The notes beneath the pieces were generated by a model. The model ran no database searches, was not told the origin of the DNA, and was given only the letters and a program-made list of their open reading frames with translations. This document shows, in pieces, positions 23,930 to 35,809 of a stretch of 64,000 nt of DNA; position 1 is the stretch's first letter, and each line of letters starts with the position of its first letter. Source of the DNA: Kwoniella bestiolae CBS 10118 (lineage: Eukaryota > Basidiomycota > Tremellomycetes > Tremellales > Cryptococcaceae); the NCBI RefSeq assembly GCF_000512585.2, contig NC_089241.1:1922001-1986000 (forward strand), read 5' to 3'. A program made the translations under genes and the position numbers.

Positions 23930-26900
23930 TCACTCCTGCATTCCACCTTGCGTACTTGGAGACGCGGTCGAGCTATTGGCACTTTCGATCTGAGCCGAGA
24001 CTTCAAAGGGTAATCTCGTGGCTGCTTCCAGTGCTGCTCTCACTTCGCCTAGAGAAACATCAAATCAAGATCGAGTCAGCTACAATATCTCCATCATACA
24101 GGCCATAGTACGAGAGACGAATGATCAAGTCATTCCATTGTCCCCTGGAGTCGATCTCCTATCTGTATGCCTATACTCAAATACTATATGACCTAGCAGC
24201 AACGCAAACTCACCAGCCATAGCATCAATCCCCGCCCACATAGTCCCATACGCCTCCAACCCCGCCAAAATGACTTTAACATTAGTCAAGAGCGCCTCGA
24301 CCTCCTCCGAGCGCGAGTTGGTATACCCGCTAAAAGTATTTTCAGCCTGGACTGCGAGAGCTAGCAGTAGGAACGCATAGGCTCCAGTGACGAGGCCGCA
24401 CGAGCAGAATGGGGGCCATTTGGGGCTGTAGTGTGTCATATATATTAGCATATAATCGCATATAAGCTCAACGTGTTGTAAAGATATCGCTACGAAGGAT
24501 GAGATATCGCCTGGATGAAAGCCAAACTCACGGTCCATCCCACATAGCAATCACCGCAGACCTATGAAGTACCTCCAACCTGACGATCGTGTGCGCAGCT
24601 GTGGCGCATCTCGCAAGACTGATACCAGGAGGGAATACCTCGAGTTGCTGTAATTCGGGCGGCGGCAGCACCTTATCCGCCTTTTCATCCACCCCCCAAG
24701 CCTTGTGTGGTTTATTGGTAGCTGTAGATATGGACGATCCGGTCGATACCCTCCTTCCACCGGTCGGTTCATCGTCCGAAGGGGGTACGCTCGAGCTCGG
24801 GTTAGAAGGAGGAGTGGGGATCAGCCCGATGGTCGCTGAGGGGGTGATCTCGGGGTAGTGGTTCGGTTCTTGTTGAGTCGGCGCGTACAGTTGAGCAGCG
24901 CCTCCAGGGTAGGTGAACCACGGCGCAGGTAGACTTTCGGGGTATATCTCAGGAGCCCACATATCGTCGACGGCATATTCGTATATCTCATTGGGATCGT
25001 ATTGTGCCCATTCATTTCCCTGCTGTTGGGGTTGGAAGGACTGTCCATCATATCCAGGCTGGGTTAATGTCGATTGATCGTACTGAGCTTGTGCGTAACC
25101 GTTATAGGGTTGATTGGGATCATTGTAACCTGACATCTGGACATCCTGATTGCTCATTGACCCGTCAAGCTGTTGTTGCTGATATTGATAATCCGGAGTA
25201 CCAGTCCCAGTCGTCCCATCATCCGTGAAATCAGGTGCTTGAGGTAATCCACAGATCCTCTTACTGAATAACGACACTTCAGGGAAAGCTTGCCATCTAT
25301 GAATATGGATATGAAGTACCGCTAAACCCAAACGAGCTTGAAGCTGTTGGTTTCTAGCTACCTCCTCTTCTCCACCGGGGACTAAATCGATTACAGCGGT
25401 TTGTTCGGCTTGTTTAATCAAATCCATTATCTGTTTATCGACGGTATACATCTTCTGTCTAATCTCTTCGTCTTGTGTAGCCTGAACGTTGGAATTATTA
25501 CTCGCGCTGAAAAGTCCACTTGACGTAGTATCCACCTCTTTGTTGTCAGGTGTGATCTGAGGGAAATAGACGCTGATGACTAGGTTGAATACCCTGATGG
25601 TCGATTTAACCGTATCGATAAAATTGGCCCATGAATGATCGATCGCTGAACAGATCGGATAATCCACGTACACCCTGGGATCATCCGGTCCTACGACGGG
25701 TTGATTCCCCGATACCAATGCTGCCGTAAGCTGGGATGTGAAGGTGGTCCACCATGTCCTTCTGGCCATATCCCGGCGCCAATCTTCCCCCTCAATAGTC
25801 TTCCCATTCTCGTTTGGACCGACAGGTACAGAGGTGGAAGTGTATTTGTCCAGCTCGTGTAACCCCAATTGCATAGCCAGGCGGATAGATTGTTCAGACA
25901 GTTCTTTATTGCGGGTTACGCTTCCCTGAGCGGACCATTCCCACAAGGCTATAATCGCTGTAGCTTGGACGCATTCGAGATTGAGTTGTCCAGAAGATGC
26001 CATAAACTCTACTAGTTTCATGGTCTGTTCGGCGAATGATATCGATGCTGCCTGACGTAGCTTTTTGGAACGGCTCGAAGAAGGGTTAGGGTCGTTAGCA
26101 TGAGGAGCGAGAACGAGAATGGTTTGAACGGCCAGGAGGAAGGGAGAGTTGGGTAAAAGGGTGGGAAGGATAGTTTTGATAAGTGTGCGGGGTGGCATGA
26201 CAGTGACGAAGGGGTGAACGTCGGTGTAGTAGCTTTCGAAGCTGATCAATGAGAGGATCACGATTAGCTTGTACATGTTCACCTGATGATGAAAATCACT
26301 CACACTTCCTCAGCGGTTGAGAATCGCTTGACTATATTGGTTGTATCCTGATTAAGATCGACCTCAGCATCATCAGAACCGCTGGCAGGTCCGTGATCCA
26401 GTGCAGGAGCCATCAGAAGTGTATCTAGCTTTTTAAGGAACTCGGATAGGGCAGTGGGAGCGATGACTGCTCATCATTTAAGAATCAGCTTACCGATATA
26501 AGTATTTGAAAAGCAAATCGCTTTTATAGACTCACCAGGTCGTCTCTTCCTCGCACCACCTCTTCTAGATTTTACAAAGACACATTCGAGGTTCTTCCTT
26601 GCGCACTATAGCCAGTGAAAATCAACAAGTGTCAGCTCAACTCTTCCTAAGACAGCAAGATATATCGAGCAGATCCATATCACTCACCTGCCCACAAACA
26701 GGTTGTTTCCCATCACATTTCGCCTTTTTATTCCTACAGCTCAGACAAGCAGCTTTGACAGGAGCAGCCTTTGGACCTTGTGCTTGAACTGGTGCATTCC
26801 ATTTACCTATCCCCGAAGTTGATCCTGACGCTTTAGGTTGTTGGTTCAGGTTCAGGTCTGAGCCTAGAGGTGATACCGACGAGGGATCGCTCATGTTGTG

Positions 26901-26969
26901 ATACTGCTGTTGATCCTGCGGTTGCGGGGGTTGCGAAGGGTAAGAGTAAGGATGGTACGACATTGTCAT
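23930..26969 (-). CDS. Fungal Zn(II)2Cys6 transcription factor
   Basis: A nuclear DNA-binding regulator with a Gal4-type binuclear zinc cluster. The first ATG is at 26969, with a second in-frame ATG at 26963. A Gln/Pro-rich N-terminus leads into AACLSCRNKKAKCDGKQPVC, which continues after an intron with CARKNLECVFVKSRR. The six cysteines are spaced C-X2-C-X6-C-X6-C-X2-C-X6-C, and a basic tail GGARKRRPG follows. After two more introns, a long exon (24528-26303) carries the fungal-specific regulatory domain (ECVQATAIIALWEWSAQG, DMARRTWWTTFTSQLTAALV). A Gln/Tyr/Pro-rich middle resembles an activation region. The C-terminal exons end GGMQE at 23930. Its target pathway is not evident. Confidence 0.88.
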
Positions 26970-27080
26970 TTATCTTGTCTCGAGGTATTTCAACGATGGA
27001 TTATCTTGCGTGCTGATAGGATGATGACTAAGCTTGGTTGGTCTTGGCAGAGTGAAGAAGGAATGTTGCTGTGCTGTGAT

Positions 27081-27108
27081 GGATGATGGATGATGGATGA
27101 TGGATGAT
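27081..27108 (+). repeat. (GGATGAT)4 heptamer tandem repeat
   Basis: Four exact copies of GGATGAT, preceded by a partial GAT. It lies about 115 bases upstream of the transcription factor start codon, probably in its 5' leader or core promoter. Such arrays are prone to copy-number change. Confidence 0.85.
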
Positions 27109-27133
27109 CAAGCTTGTTTCGGTGAATGATGAA

Positions 27134-27160
27134 TGATCAATGATCAATGATCAATGATAA
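27134..27160 (+). repeat. (TGATCAA)3 heptamer tandem repeat
   Basis: Three exact copies of TGATCAA followed by the degenerate unit TGATAA. Each unit contains the palindrome TGATCA, so each copy is also a small dyad. The unit length matches the neighbouring GGATGAT array, 26 bases away. Confidence 0.85.
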
Positions 27161-27455
27161 TGAATGGCGGCCGTTTGGTATTGTGATGTGAACAAGGTAA
27201 GGTTATCGGGGGATGAGGATGTGGGGGTGTCGAGGCGATGCAAAGGTGAATGGTAGGATGAGGATCCGAAGAGGATGAGTGAACAAGGTTTGCTGGTATT
27301 GGGTGTTGTTGAAAAAGACTAGTAGTCTTGTGCTGCTGTCATTTCGTCTCGTCTCATTCGTCTCATCTCGATGTCATTAAGATTATATAATGTTACAATT
27401 ACCTCATTCAGAACCAAGTTAATCGATACAGTGGCAAATCATCAAATCGTCACAT

Positions 27456-27494
27456 GGGGAAATAGGGAAATAGGGGAAATAGGGGAATAGGGGG
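27456..27494 (+). repeat. G-rich array with G-quadruplex motif
   Basis: Five G tracts of 3-5 G each (27456-59, 27465-67, 27473-76, 27482-85, 27490-94) are separated by loops of 5, 5, 5 and 4 bases (AAATA or AATA). This meets the standard G3+N1-7 quadruplex pattern with one spare tract. It lies about 350 bases upstream of the RPL39 start. Confidence 0.8.
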
Positions 27495-27844
27495 AGAAAA
27501 CGGAATCAAATTTAACGTCACAGTTCACACTACTAACTTAGGTTCTAGACCGGCTATCTCAATTCGCTCTTGGCAACCGGATTTAATCGAATGCCACATT
27601 ATATAAATCCCGATAGCCAGCATTCGGCGTTTCTGCCATGTGGTAACAAAAAGACGAAACTGCCACTTTGCGTTTCTACGTTTGGGTGAGGTTGGTGCAG
27701 CTCAATTTTGCATGGTTGGGATGGATGCTGGTGCGAGCACCTTGGTAGGAGGAATCCACCATCATCTTTCGATTATTATCGATTACATATGGTGACTCTT
27801 CCTTCTTCTCCTTAGCCATCAAGTAAAAGAGCTAGATTGTCACA

Positions 27845-28608
27845 ATGGTGAGTGCATATCTCTTACGCCTGCCCGCTACCCTGGGATGAAGGAGGATATG
27901 GGATATGGACTCGGAGAAGAAAGAGGGAATAGAATCTAGGTCGGATCAAGAAGCTTAGAAGTATGGGTCAATTATGGGATAGAACGATTTAAGATCAACG
28001 AAGGGAATAGGTGGAGCGATGTGGATGGGAAGGAGTCAGAGATGCAGATGGCGATTGAAGAGCAAGGAATTGGGTTGAAACCATGTCAAATTGGAACATG
28101 ATGTACAAACCATAAAATCGACTCGACGTATCGACAAAATCTCCCCTTTCTACCACCAACCTCAACAATCTCAGTATCTCACTCCCCTTCCTCGTATCTC
28201 ATCGCCAATAGAATGTTGGATTAGATCAGAGTTTAGAAGAGTTTGAAGAAATACCGTATCTCATATCCCATATCCCATATCCTCCTTCCCTTAGCCCGTA
28301 CTCCCAAGCTCAAACACCACCGCAACTAACGCTAACCCTCCTCTAATCATGCCCACAGCCTTCCCAAAAATCCTTCATCATCAAGCAAAAGCTCGCCAAG
28401 AAGGCCAGACAAAACCGACCCATCCCCCAATGGTTCCGTCTCAAGACTGACAACACCATCCAGGTGAGTTCGACTCCTCTTCCTCTTTTCCAACTACCTA
28501 ATTCCAGTGAAAAGCAGAGGTACCTGTCAAGGGACGTATGCTGATATTCTCCTGTAATAGTACAACGCCAAAAGACGACACTGGCGACGAACCAAGCTCA
28601 ACCTCTAA
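27845..28608 (+). CDS. RPL39: 60S ribosomal protein eL39
   Basis: One of the smallest ribosomal proteins, lining the nascent-chain exit tunnel. Three coding exons: the ATG alone (27845-27847), then after a 511-base intron PSQKSFIIKQKLAKKARQNR with PIPQWFRLKTDNTIQ (from 28359), then YNAKRRHWRRTKLNL ending at 28608. The total is 51 residues, the normal family length, with the expected basic composition. It is too short and too split to appear as an open reading frame. The coding sequence directly abuts canonical GTGAGT donors and CAG/TAG acceptors. RPL39 is a known Cryptococcus MAT-locus gene. Confidence 0.95.
27888..28288 (+). repeat. 21-base perfect inverted repeat inside the RPL39 first intron
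   Basis: The arm at 27888-27908 (starting GAAGGAGGATATGGG) is the exact reverse complement of 28268-28288 (ending CATATCCTCCTTC). The arms lie about 40 bases after the 5' splice site and 70 bases before the 3' splice site of a 511-base intron. In the pre-mRNA they could pair and loop out about 359 bases, bringing the splice sites together. Confidence 0.85.
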
Positions 28609-29108
28609 GAGAACGAACGGATCGAATCGTACCTCACTCGACTACCCCATTCTTCTCTTTTACGGCTCATCACCTCGACACCCTCTTTTGTAGATATATC
28701 GAAATTCGGTGGAGATGAGATGATATACTTGGTTTGACATTGTGCATAGTGCAGGATATATCGTTGGACTGATTGGTTGGGCTCATGACAGAGCCTGCAG
28801 GTCTGCGTGTCTGCGTGGTGTTCTGATGAACTACCCTATTCCACTTACAAATTCATCAACTACTGATATCTCATGAATACTGAGTGATTCGTTGGTCTTC
28901 GCAAGATGGGATACACAGATTTAATCGATGCATCATTAGGGTATAGCATGCAGTGATATACCAAATTAATCAAGCAAATACAATAAACAGAAGAGATGGA
29001 GAAACGCATTATTCGTAAATCGTAAATCTCGTATATATCGTCTAAGGTGCCTTTCTAGCTAAACTAACCCAAAAGAACAATATCATGACTTCACTTGACT
29101 CGATCAGA
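28609..29108. other. Convergent intergenic region, RPL39 / BTB-CAP-Gly gene
   Basis: A 500-base gap at the 3' ends of two convergent genes. No gene or RNA was recognised. A single GAACAATA lies at ~29076, isolated and far from any start codon, so it is treated as chance. Confidence 0.45.
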
Positions 29109-32100
29109 TCAATCAGAAGTCATGATAAACACCACCTCACCAGGTCTAACAAAAATCACCTCGACCTCTTCTTTGTCCTTCTCCGGCTTCTCTCTACCAA
29201 GACCTTTGGTAGCTATCTGCCTAGTCCGATCATTCAAAGTCGATATCTTCCTATTTCTCAAACTGAATGGATCCACCCCTTTACCCTTCAGAGTATTCTT
29301 GATACTCCCGTCATCCAAGGTTGCGTGTGAAGATGATACCGGGAAATACGCAATCCCACCTTTGCAACCATCTTTCAAAGACTTGATACCCAATTTCGAA
29401 ATTCCATATCCCTCTACACCTATCCAAGGGCCTTTTGACTATACACAAAGATCCAACCATCAGCATTCCGAGTTTTCTCTTTCTCCAAAACATCACCACG
29501 TCAAGTCAGAAGGGGGATTACAAGTAAAAGTAGCATAGAACCAAACTCACTCCATCCATATGCCCAATATACCGTATACTCCCCTGAAACCTCACCCTCG
29601 TCCGTCCATTGGGAAGCAGATGAGACACAATACATGGTATACCAACATTCAGTGTAATCCCAGGTCCAGTCCACGATTTGGTATTACTTGATTTTTCAGA
29701 TGTAGAGGTAACCTGCGTCGTTGGGGGTTTGGGTTTGACCGAAGAAGTGGGATGTAAAGACGCTTTCACAGTTCGTGACTTCACCTCACCGGAACCGGAC
29801 GCGGGCTGAGGCTGAGAATCCAATCGGGTACGGGGAGTTACACCGGATATCCTCGGTCTAACCGTGGTGGAGGTTTTAGGAGGTAGTGTAGGAAGTGAAG
29901 ATGTATTGGGGGATTCCTTTCTCAAACTTGAGATAGAAGCTGAAGAGGGGGAAGGCTTGTACCCTATATTTGATCTTTTCGTCGAAGTTGTCGATCTGGG
30001 AGAAACGACCTTGGAAGGTGGAGTAGGAGTAATGGTGGTACCTCGTTTATCATCATTGGTATTTGTCAGATGAGAATCACTGAGCGGTGTCGACGATTGC
30101 GTAGGCGTAGTTGCCAATCTGGATGAAGATGGTTCGCCAACCCTACGACTGATGATGGGTTTCCGCTGAGAAGCCAAAGAAGTTGAAGACGAGGCGGTAC
30201 CATTGGTCTGTTGGCTCATCGTTCGAGTAGATGAGATACTGGTATTTGACTTATCGAGACTTTGTCGGGAGGTACGACTGAGACTACCAGTCGAAGAGGT
30301 GGTAGATACTGAGGAATGTAGACGTAGTCTCTTGAGACCATTGGTATGTGGCTGAGGTTGAGGTTGGGTCTGCGAGGTGAATCGATCGGCCAGAGGGATA
30401 GATGATTTTATCCGACTTTGGGAAGCAGGAGTAGAAGTTTTCGAGGAAGAAGCGATACTTGTTGTTGAGTCTAGTCGTTTGGCACGAGTAGGGAAGGGCA
30501 TATCACCACTTCCGATTCCGATCAGATCTTCGAGCGGGACATCTATGACTGTATTGTTGTTAGTGGAAATATAGTATACCATACCATGCAATGGAACTCA
30601 CCGTCGCTTATTTCCTTCAATATTGATGAGTCGATACCTCCAAACCCATCCATATCTCTGATCTGCATCCACCGTCGACTGATGTGAGCCAGGACCTTGC
30701 TCTTGGCAGTGTTGATTATACTCATACTCCTTGAGCTGGGTGACACACGAGGTTGAAGGGGATTACCGTCATTCTTGGTTGCAAGACTTGATGTGAGGGT
30801 CTGATCACATATGCAGAATCAGTCTACTTATCCAATACAATGAGATCAAGAAAAATCGACTCACCTGATATACTATAGGAGCTTCCCTATAACCGTTCGC
30901 AGAACCCACCTGCTCAACCACCTTGTCCATGACATACTCCAATATATCCGAATTAAACGAAGTACTATTGACCAATTCCAAGAACTCCCCACCTCCCACT
31001 ACAGCCGGGAAATGATCCAGCAACTCCCTCGAGCACCTCTCTTCCAACTGATCCATCATCCCCTCAACATTGTGAATCCAATCGATCTTGCCTCCATTCC
31101 TAGATCGCGATGCCCCCTCCAACCTGGTTCTCATCCCTTTGATCCCCTGGAACGAGGAAACGACATTGACAGGGTGTAATGTCTCTTCAACAGCTTTCAC
31201 CAAAATCTGTCTCTCGGAATGATCACACAGTCCAACCTCCTTACCCCAACTTTCGTTCCAGCTCCTAACCAGATATATCTTTGCGCGATGTTCAAGCGCG
31301 ATGGCAGCTACGTCGGGCGCTCTGGCAAACTTCCATATCCTCTGTACCCTCACCACACACTTTTTGCACCTACACACATCCCAGTCCAACCCATGCGCGA
31401 AATCATGGACTATCCTACTTTCAATCTCACCCACGAGGGTATCAAGTTGCAGATATGCCGCGGCACGATGAATGGCAAATGCCGTGGTGAGGTCGAACGT
31501 CCGATTTGAAAAATCCAGGTGGCCCGCGTAGATGTACCCCAAGCAGAAATGCAGCGAAGCTGGTGTGAAGGGGGGTGTGGGTAGGTGGATATCGAATGTC
31601 TCCGATTTGGTTTGGGGTTGGAGGAAGGAATGGTTCAGTAGGGAAGAGGCGAAATAGGGTGATCGGGATGCCAGGATGAATCGGTGGGAGGTAAATACAG
31701 CTGTGGAGGATAGGGAATCCACCGAATCGTCTGATGAGTCAGAATCGCCCGAGGGGGATATGGATTGGTCCAGGTGGATCCGGACATCGGCGTACAGCTT
31801 GCTTCGCCACATGTAAGTCAGGTCTTGTCCTAGTTTTTCTCCTCGTTCTTTGAGGTCGCCGTGGGACAGGGAGGCAGGGCGGGAGAGAGCTTTGGAGGAC
31901 TCGGTGTCGATCCAGTGGACGACATCGCCTAGACCTTCGCCGGTGTACAGCCATCTAAAAGGGATCAGAAGCAGTGTCAGAGCCGTCCCACAAAGGTCGC
32001 ATATATCTGTGGAGACAAGAATGATAGGGTAGGGGTATGGGATATGGGTACAGGACAGTGGTATAAGTCATGTGGGATGAAGCAAGACACACTCAAGTTG

Positions 32101-32700
32101 AGTAAGGAACAACTCCGGCGTCTCCTCGCTCTGAAGCTGCAATACATCCTCACCAGGTCTAATCGTCCCCTCGCTATTGGTAGTAAGCAGAGAGAGCTGT
32201 GAAGACGATGCAATGAACGATTGAGGGTGTAAGAAATAGTTGGGTGAAGGTGATGAAGGGCGAGATAGACTGCGAGGTTGTAAAGCTGGTGATAGCAGGC
32301 GAGAGGAGGTAAGGTTGGATCTGATGTTGAAATAACGTTCTTTGAACGTTTCTACGAAGGTCAATCATACTACATATCAGCACTCTACGCTCTAATTTCT
32401 GGTTAGTGAGAAAAAGTACAACTTACTAGGAGCACGAGAGTATATTATCGCTATACCCCATTACAGTCAGCTTTACGGGTACACAGGTACGATAGAGAAG
32501 GTGGGAAGGTACTAACCTTTATGACCCCATATCTTTCTTGTCGGAGTTCCCTCACCACCCACACTCTCCCAGCATACATCCCCAAACCTATCTTTGGCAT
32601 TATCAAAGAGTGACTTGAGATCTGATACCCATGAATCGGTTGAATCCGAGATCCGTTCCTCTACCGAGGGGTAATCGATATTGAGGAGAGGACGAGCCAT
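29109..32700 (-). CDS. Protein with two BTB/POZ-like regions and a C-terminal CAP-Gly domain
   Basis: It starts at 32700 (MARPLLNIDYPSVEERISDS). A first BTB-like region is assembled from small exons (RFGDVCWESVGG, IWGHKAIIYSRAP, TQLEWLYTGEGLGDVV). The large exon 30805-31812 carries a clear second BTB (LYADVRIHL, FTSHRFILASRSPYFASSLL, LHFCLGYIYAGHLDF) and a BACK-like helical region. A long Ser/Thr/Arg-rich linker of ~300 residues follows. The CAP-Gly domain is GIPCIVSHLLPNGRTRVRFQ, then IRYIGHMDG and KGPWIGVEGY, from exons at 29394-29640. The end at 29109 reads VRPGEVVFIMTSD. CAP-Gly domains bind microtubule plus-end partners and BTB domains dimerise or recruit cullin-3, so a microtubule-associated scaffold is a reasonable inference. 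I know no named orthologue. Confidence 0.8.
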
Positions 32701-33084
32701 CTACTGTGTGAGTGCTATTGTGGTGTGGTATGGTGATGATGATGGACCACATGAGCTGAATGAGTATGAAGAGATATGATGAGGTTGATGATGATGTCTG
32801 TGCACTACTACACTGTAAATCACTATGAAAAAGTTGAGGATGATGCGTGTTCGAGTTTCAGTTTTGATTATTGATTTTTATATTCTCACCTCGTCGCGTA
32901 TCAACTTGATCTTCATCTCAAAGCCGAAGTAGCCGTACACACCAATACATACAATTCTGCATCGCTCTATATCATTATACCAGATACTATAATCATAAAT
33001 CAATGAGACCCAAAGTAATCCATATCATACAAAGCAAATCTGACCACATCATCATCCACTCCTAGCAGGGTCTGACCATACCCC
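32701..33084. promoter_or_regulatory. Promoter of the BTB-CAP-Gly gene and NDC80 3' side
   Basis: A 384-base gap. GATGATGATG-type trinucleotide runs occur around 32730-32800 (5' leader of the minus-strand gene). Nothing else was recognised. Confidence 0.4.
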
Positions 33085-35425
33085 TCACTGAGTCTCAGCT
33101 AGCGACTTGATACTCCTCAAACTATTCGCGGCATGTTCCTTGGCCTTGATAATCACATCTATATGACTTCCGACCTGGGCCAAAAGCGAGTCCTGGAGTA
33201 TAGCAGCTTTATGACGAAGTTCCGTGAACCTACGCATCCATCCAAAGCAAAAACATCAGCCTTACCCCTATTGTACTCTATAAAGCACGACAAACTCACG
33301 CAATTCTCGTACTCTCAAGCTGAGATTGAGTGACCAGCACCCCCTGTTGACTAGCAGCCAACATATTCGTCACTTCATTCTCCAATTGCGCAATCACTTT
33401 ATTCGTATGAGAATTCTCCGTCGTAAGTTTCTACCCAAACACCATCATCAGCTATCAGCTATCTGCTATCTCCCTATCCAATTAGATGGGAACAGTCCAA
33501 CCTACATTCTGAGCAGCTTCCGCCTGTTCATGAACCATCTTCAACTTGACCTCAAGCGTCCCCACCTCCTCCAACTGACTTTCGACCTGTTGACCCAATC
33601 TATCACAATGGTCCTCCAGTGAGATCTTGATATTGCTCAAATCCAACAATTCCTGTCTATACCTCTCCCTAAGATTCTGCAACCCCTGCCAAATCGTAAT
33701 TCGCATCCTCGATCCAAAAGTCCTGAGCTCATCCAAGTCTTCTATCCCCAGATCAATCTCAATCTTATAATCCGGATCCAAATTATCCGCACTCGCGAAA
33801 TCCGATGATCGGCTGAGTAATCCGATTTGGTGGCATAGGGCAGTATAATCCGCGAGGAGAGTTTCAAACCGGTCCATCGATTTGGTGACCATCATTTCCT
33901 GGTCGTACGACATCTGACTCGCCTCTGCTATCTTGGTTCGTAAGTCGTCCAAGCCCCTATTCAGCGATTCGCGCTCATGATTCATTCGAGTCACTTCGTC
34001 CGGTGTGAGATTCTGAGCAGCAACTGCGCTCTCGATGTGGGCGAGCTCGGAACGTTGATTCGTGAGATCTTGGTCTATGCAATACCAATCAAGTCAGCCA
34101 CACGATAGTATGATGAAAAGCTGTAGAAAAAGAGGACTCACCTTGACCGGATATGGCCTCTCGGATTTTCAAGATAGCTTGCCTCGTCTTCTCAGCTTTC
34201 TGTTTATGCAGATCGATAAAAGCGATGAATTTGTTTTTATCCTCCAACAGCTGGATATATTCACCCTCGAGTCTTTTCAGTGGTGGCTATGTATATAACG
34301 TGAGCCAAAGCAAGCGTTGGAATAGTAGAGACTTACCTCTTGGGCGTGCAGTTGTTGAAGTTCAAGATTCCTCTTGGTATATGCCGTTTCCAACTTTTGA
34401 CTTTCCCCAACAGCGGTCGTTGCCATACGATCTGGCCGATGCCCAAGTCAACGTACTCGCGCGAGACCAGTCAGAGATGATGAAGCAGTGACTTACCATA
34501 CAAAACCTCCAATTCACGTTCCGCTTCCTCAAACTCCTCAGCACCACCATCAAACCACTGATCGTAAGTCTTAGAGGCGAAATCCCATAACAGTCTATCT
34601 TCGATGTTGGGGTGATCCAGAGGCAATTGATGAGGGGAGAGTAAGATTGGATCAGAGATGATATGACCGTCGTTCCAGTTCTCATGTGCCTGTTCTCGAC
34701 GTCAGCAGACAATCTCTCCTACGAATCGAGGAAAAGAGAGGGAATAGGGGTGTGTCAGTACTCACCTTACAAATCTCCACCAACCAATTAAGCATAGCCA
34801 GCATCCCAAACCACGACTGCGGCGCTCCCGGGGCCGTAAAAGCAGTCTTACTAACAGACTCCATACCAGGGTACTTCAGGTCTTTAAGAACCATCAACGC
34901 ATCATCCTCAAACTTCTTCCCCCACCCGCTCCCCTGATCTACCAGACTCTCTACTAGGAATCGAAAGATCGATTGGAACTCTTTGGCGGTGGGTGAAATC
35001 AGTGTCTTGGGAGTGAGCGGAGCTGGATATCGAGCAGATACGAGATAATCGTTAACGTTCCTCATGCAGTTGGCTTGAAATCCTTTATCTCGGATGGGTC
35101 GGGGATCTCTTGCGGGGACGTTGGAGTATAATCCTGGAGCTACGGATGGTCTGGCACGTCCTGTCGATGCGAAGACGGAACTTCTCCTCACACTATGGGT
35201 GATAGAGCAGACAGTGTCAATTTTCGGATGTAATGCAGCTTGCTAGAGTGGAATATGGGATACGGAAGGGAATACACACCTGCTAGGCATGTTCCTCGCG
35301 GTCTGAGGTGTCCGGCCCATAAATCCCCCATCTCCTGCTGCCATGCTGAGCCGGGCATCCCTCATATCTCCCGGACGACTGGCGAGGGTGGACCTGCGGG
35401 AGGAGTGCAGGCTCGATCCGTTCAT
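33085..35425 (-). CDS. NDC80: Outer kinetochore protein NDC80 (HEC1)
   Basis: The microtubule-binding subunit of the Ndc80 complex at kinetochores. It starts at 35425 (MNGSSLHSSRRSTLASRPGD), a basic, Ser-rich tail typical of the Aurora-phosphorylated N-terminus. The calponin-homology head follows: DPRPIRDKGFQANCMRNVND, FQSIFRFLVESLVDQG, WGKKFEDDALMVLKDLKYPG, and SWFGMLAMLNWLVEICK. The remainder is predominantly coiled coil (e.g. LTNQRSELAHIESAVAAQN, LDDLRTKIAEASQM), split by short introns. The end reads HAANSLRSIKSLAETQ, with the stop at 33085. Architecture and order match the family well. Confidence 0.93.
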
Positions 35426-35809
35426 GATGAGTTGTGTATGATATGATGTGCAAGGATCTAATGTTGTATGGGGAGAAGGTTGACAAGAATGAAGAATGAG
35501 AATCAGGATTTGTTTATTTACATTTGTTGCTCTGGTTGTACGAGTATATGTACTGCCACGTGGTAACTAGAGATCCAGACGCGTCACGGTCACGCGCATA
35601 GAACCAAACAAAAAGTGTACAGTAATGGCTCCTGCTATGTTTTACTGACTCATCGCCCCTCTGCATGTCATCAACGTTGCTTTTTTTGGCTTGCAAAGAT
35701 ATCGCATACATTTTAGAGTCCCATTACGATATAAAAGATCATATATCCATGATACAAGCGGATAGGCATTTGCGGTCCACACGTTGAGGGTGACTAGGAC
35801 TGGTCGAAG
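35426..35809. other. Gap between NDC80 5' end and STE20 3' end
   Basis: A 384-base tandem gap. It holds the NDC80 promoter and the STE20 3' region. A palindromic CCACGTGG (E-box core CACGTG) lies at ~35554. No gene seen. Confidence 0.4.

Larger units (their letters stand above)
26970..27844. promoter_or_regulatory. Divergent promoter region, transcription factor / RPL39
   Basis: An 875-base gap containing several repeat elements listed separately: two heptamer arrays near the transcription factor start and a G-rich array in the middle. TATATAAAT at ~27600 is a possible TATA element, but sits about 240 bases upstream of the RPL39 start, so its role is uncertain. No gene seen. Confidence 0.55.
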
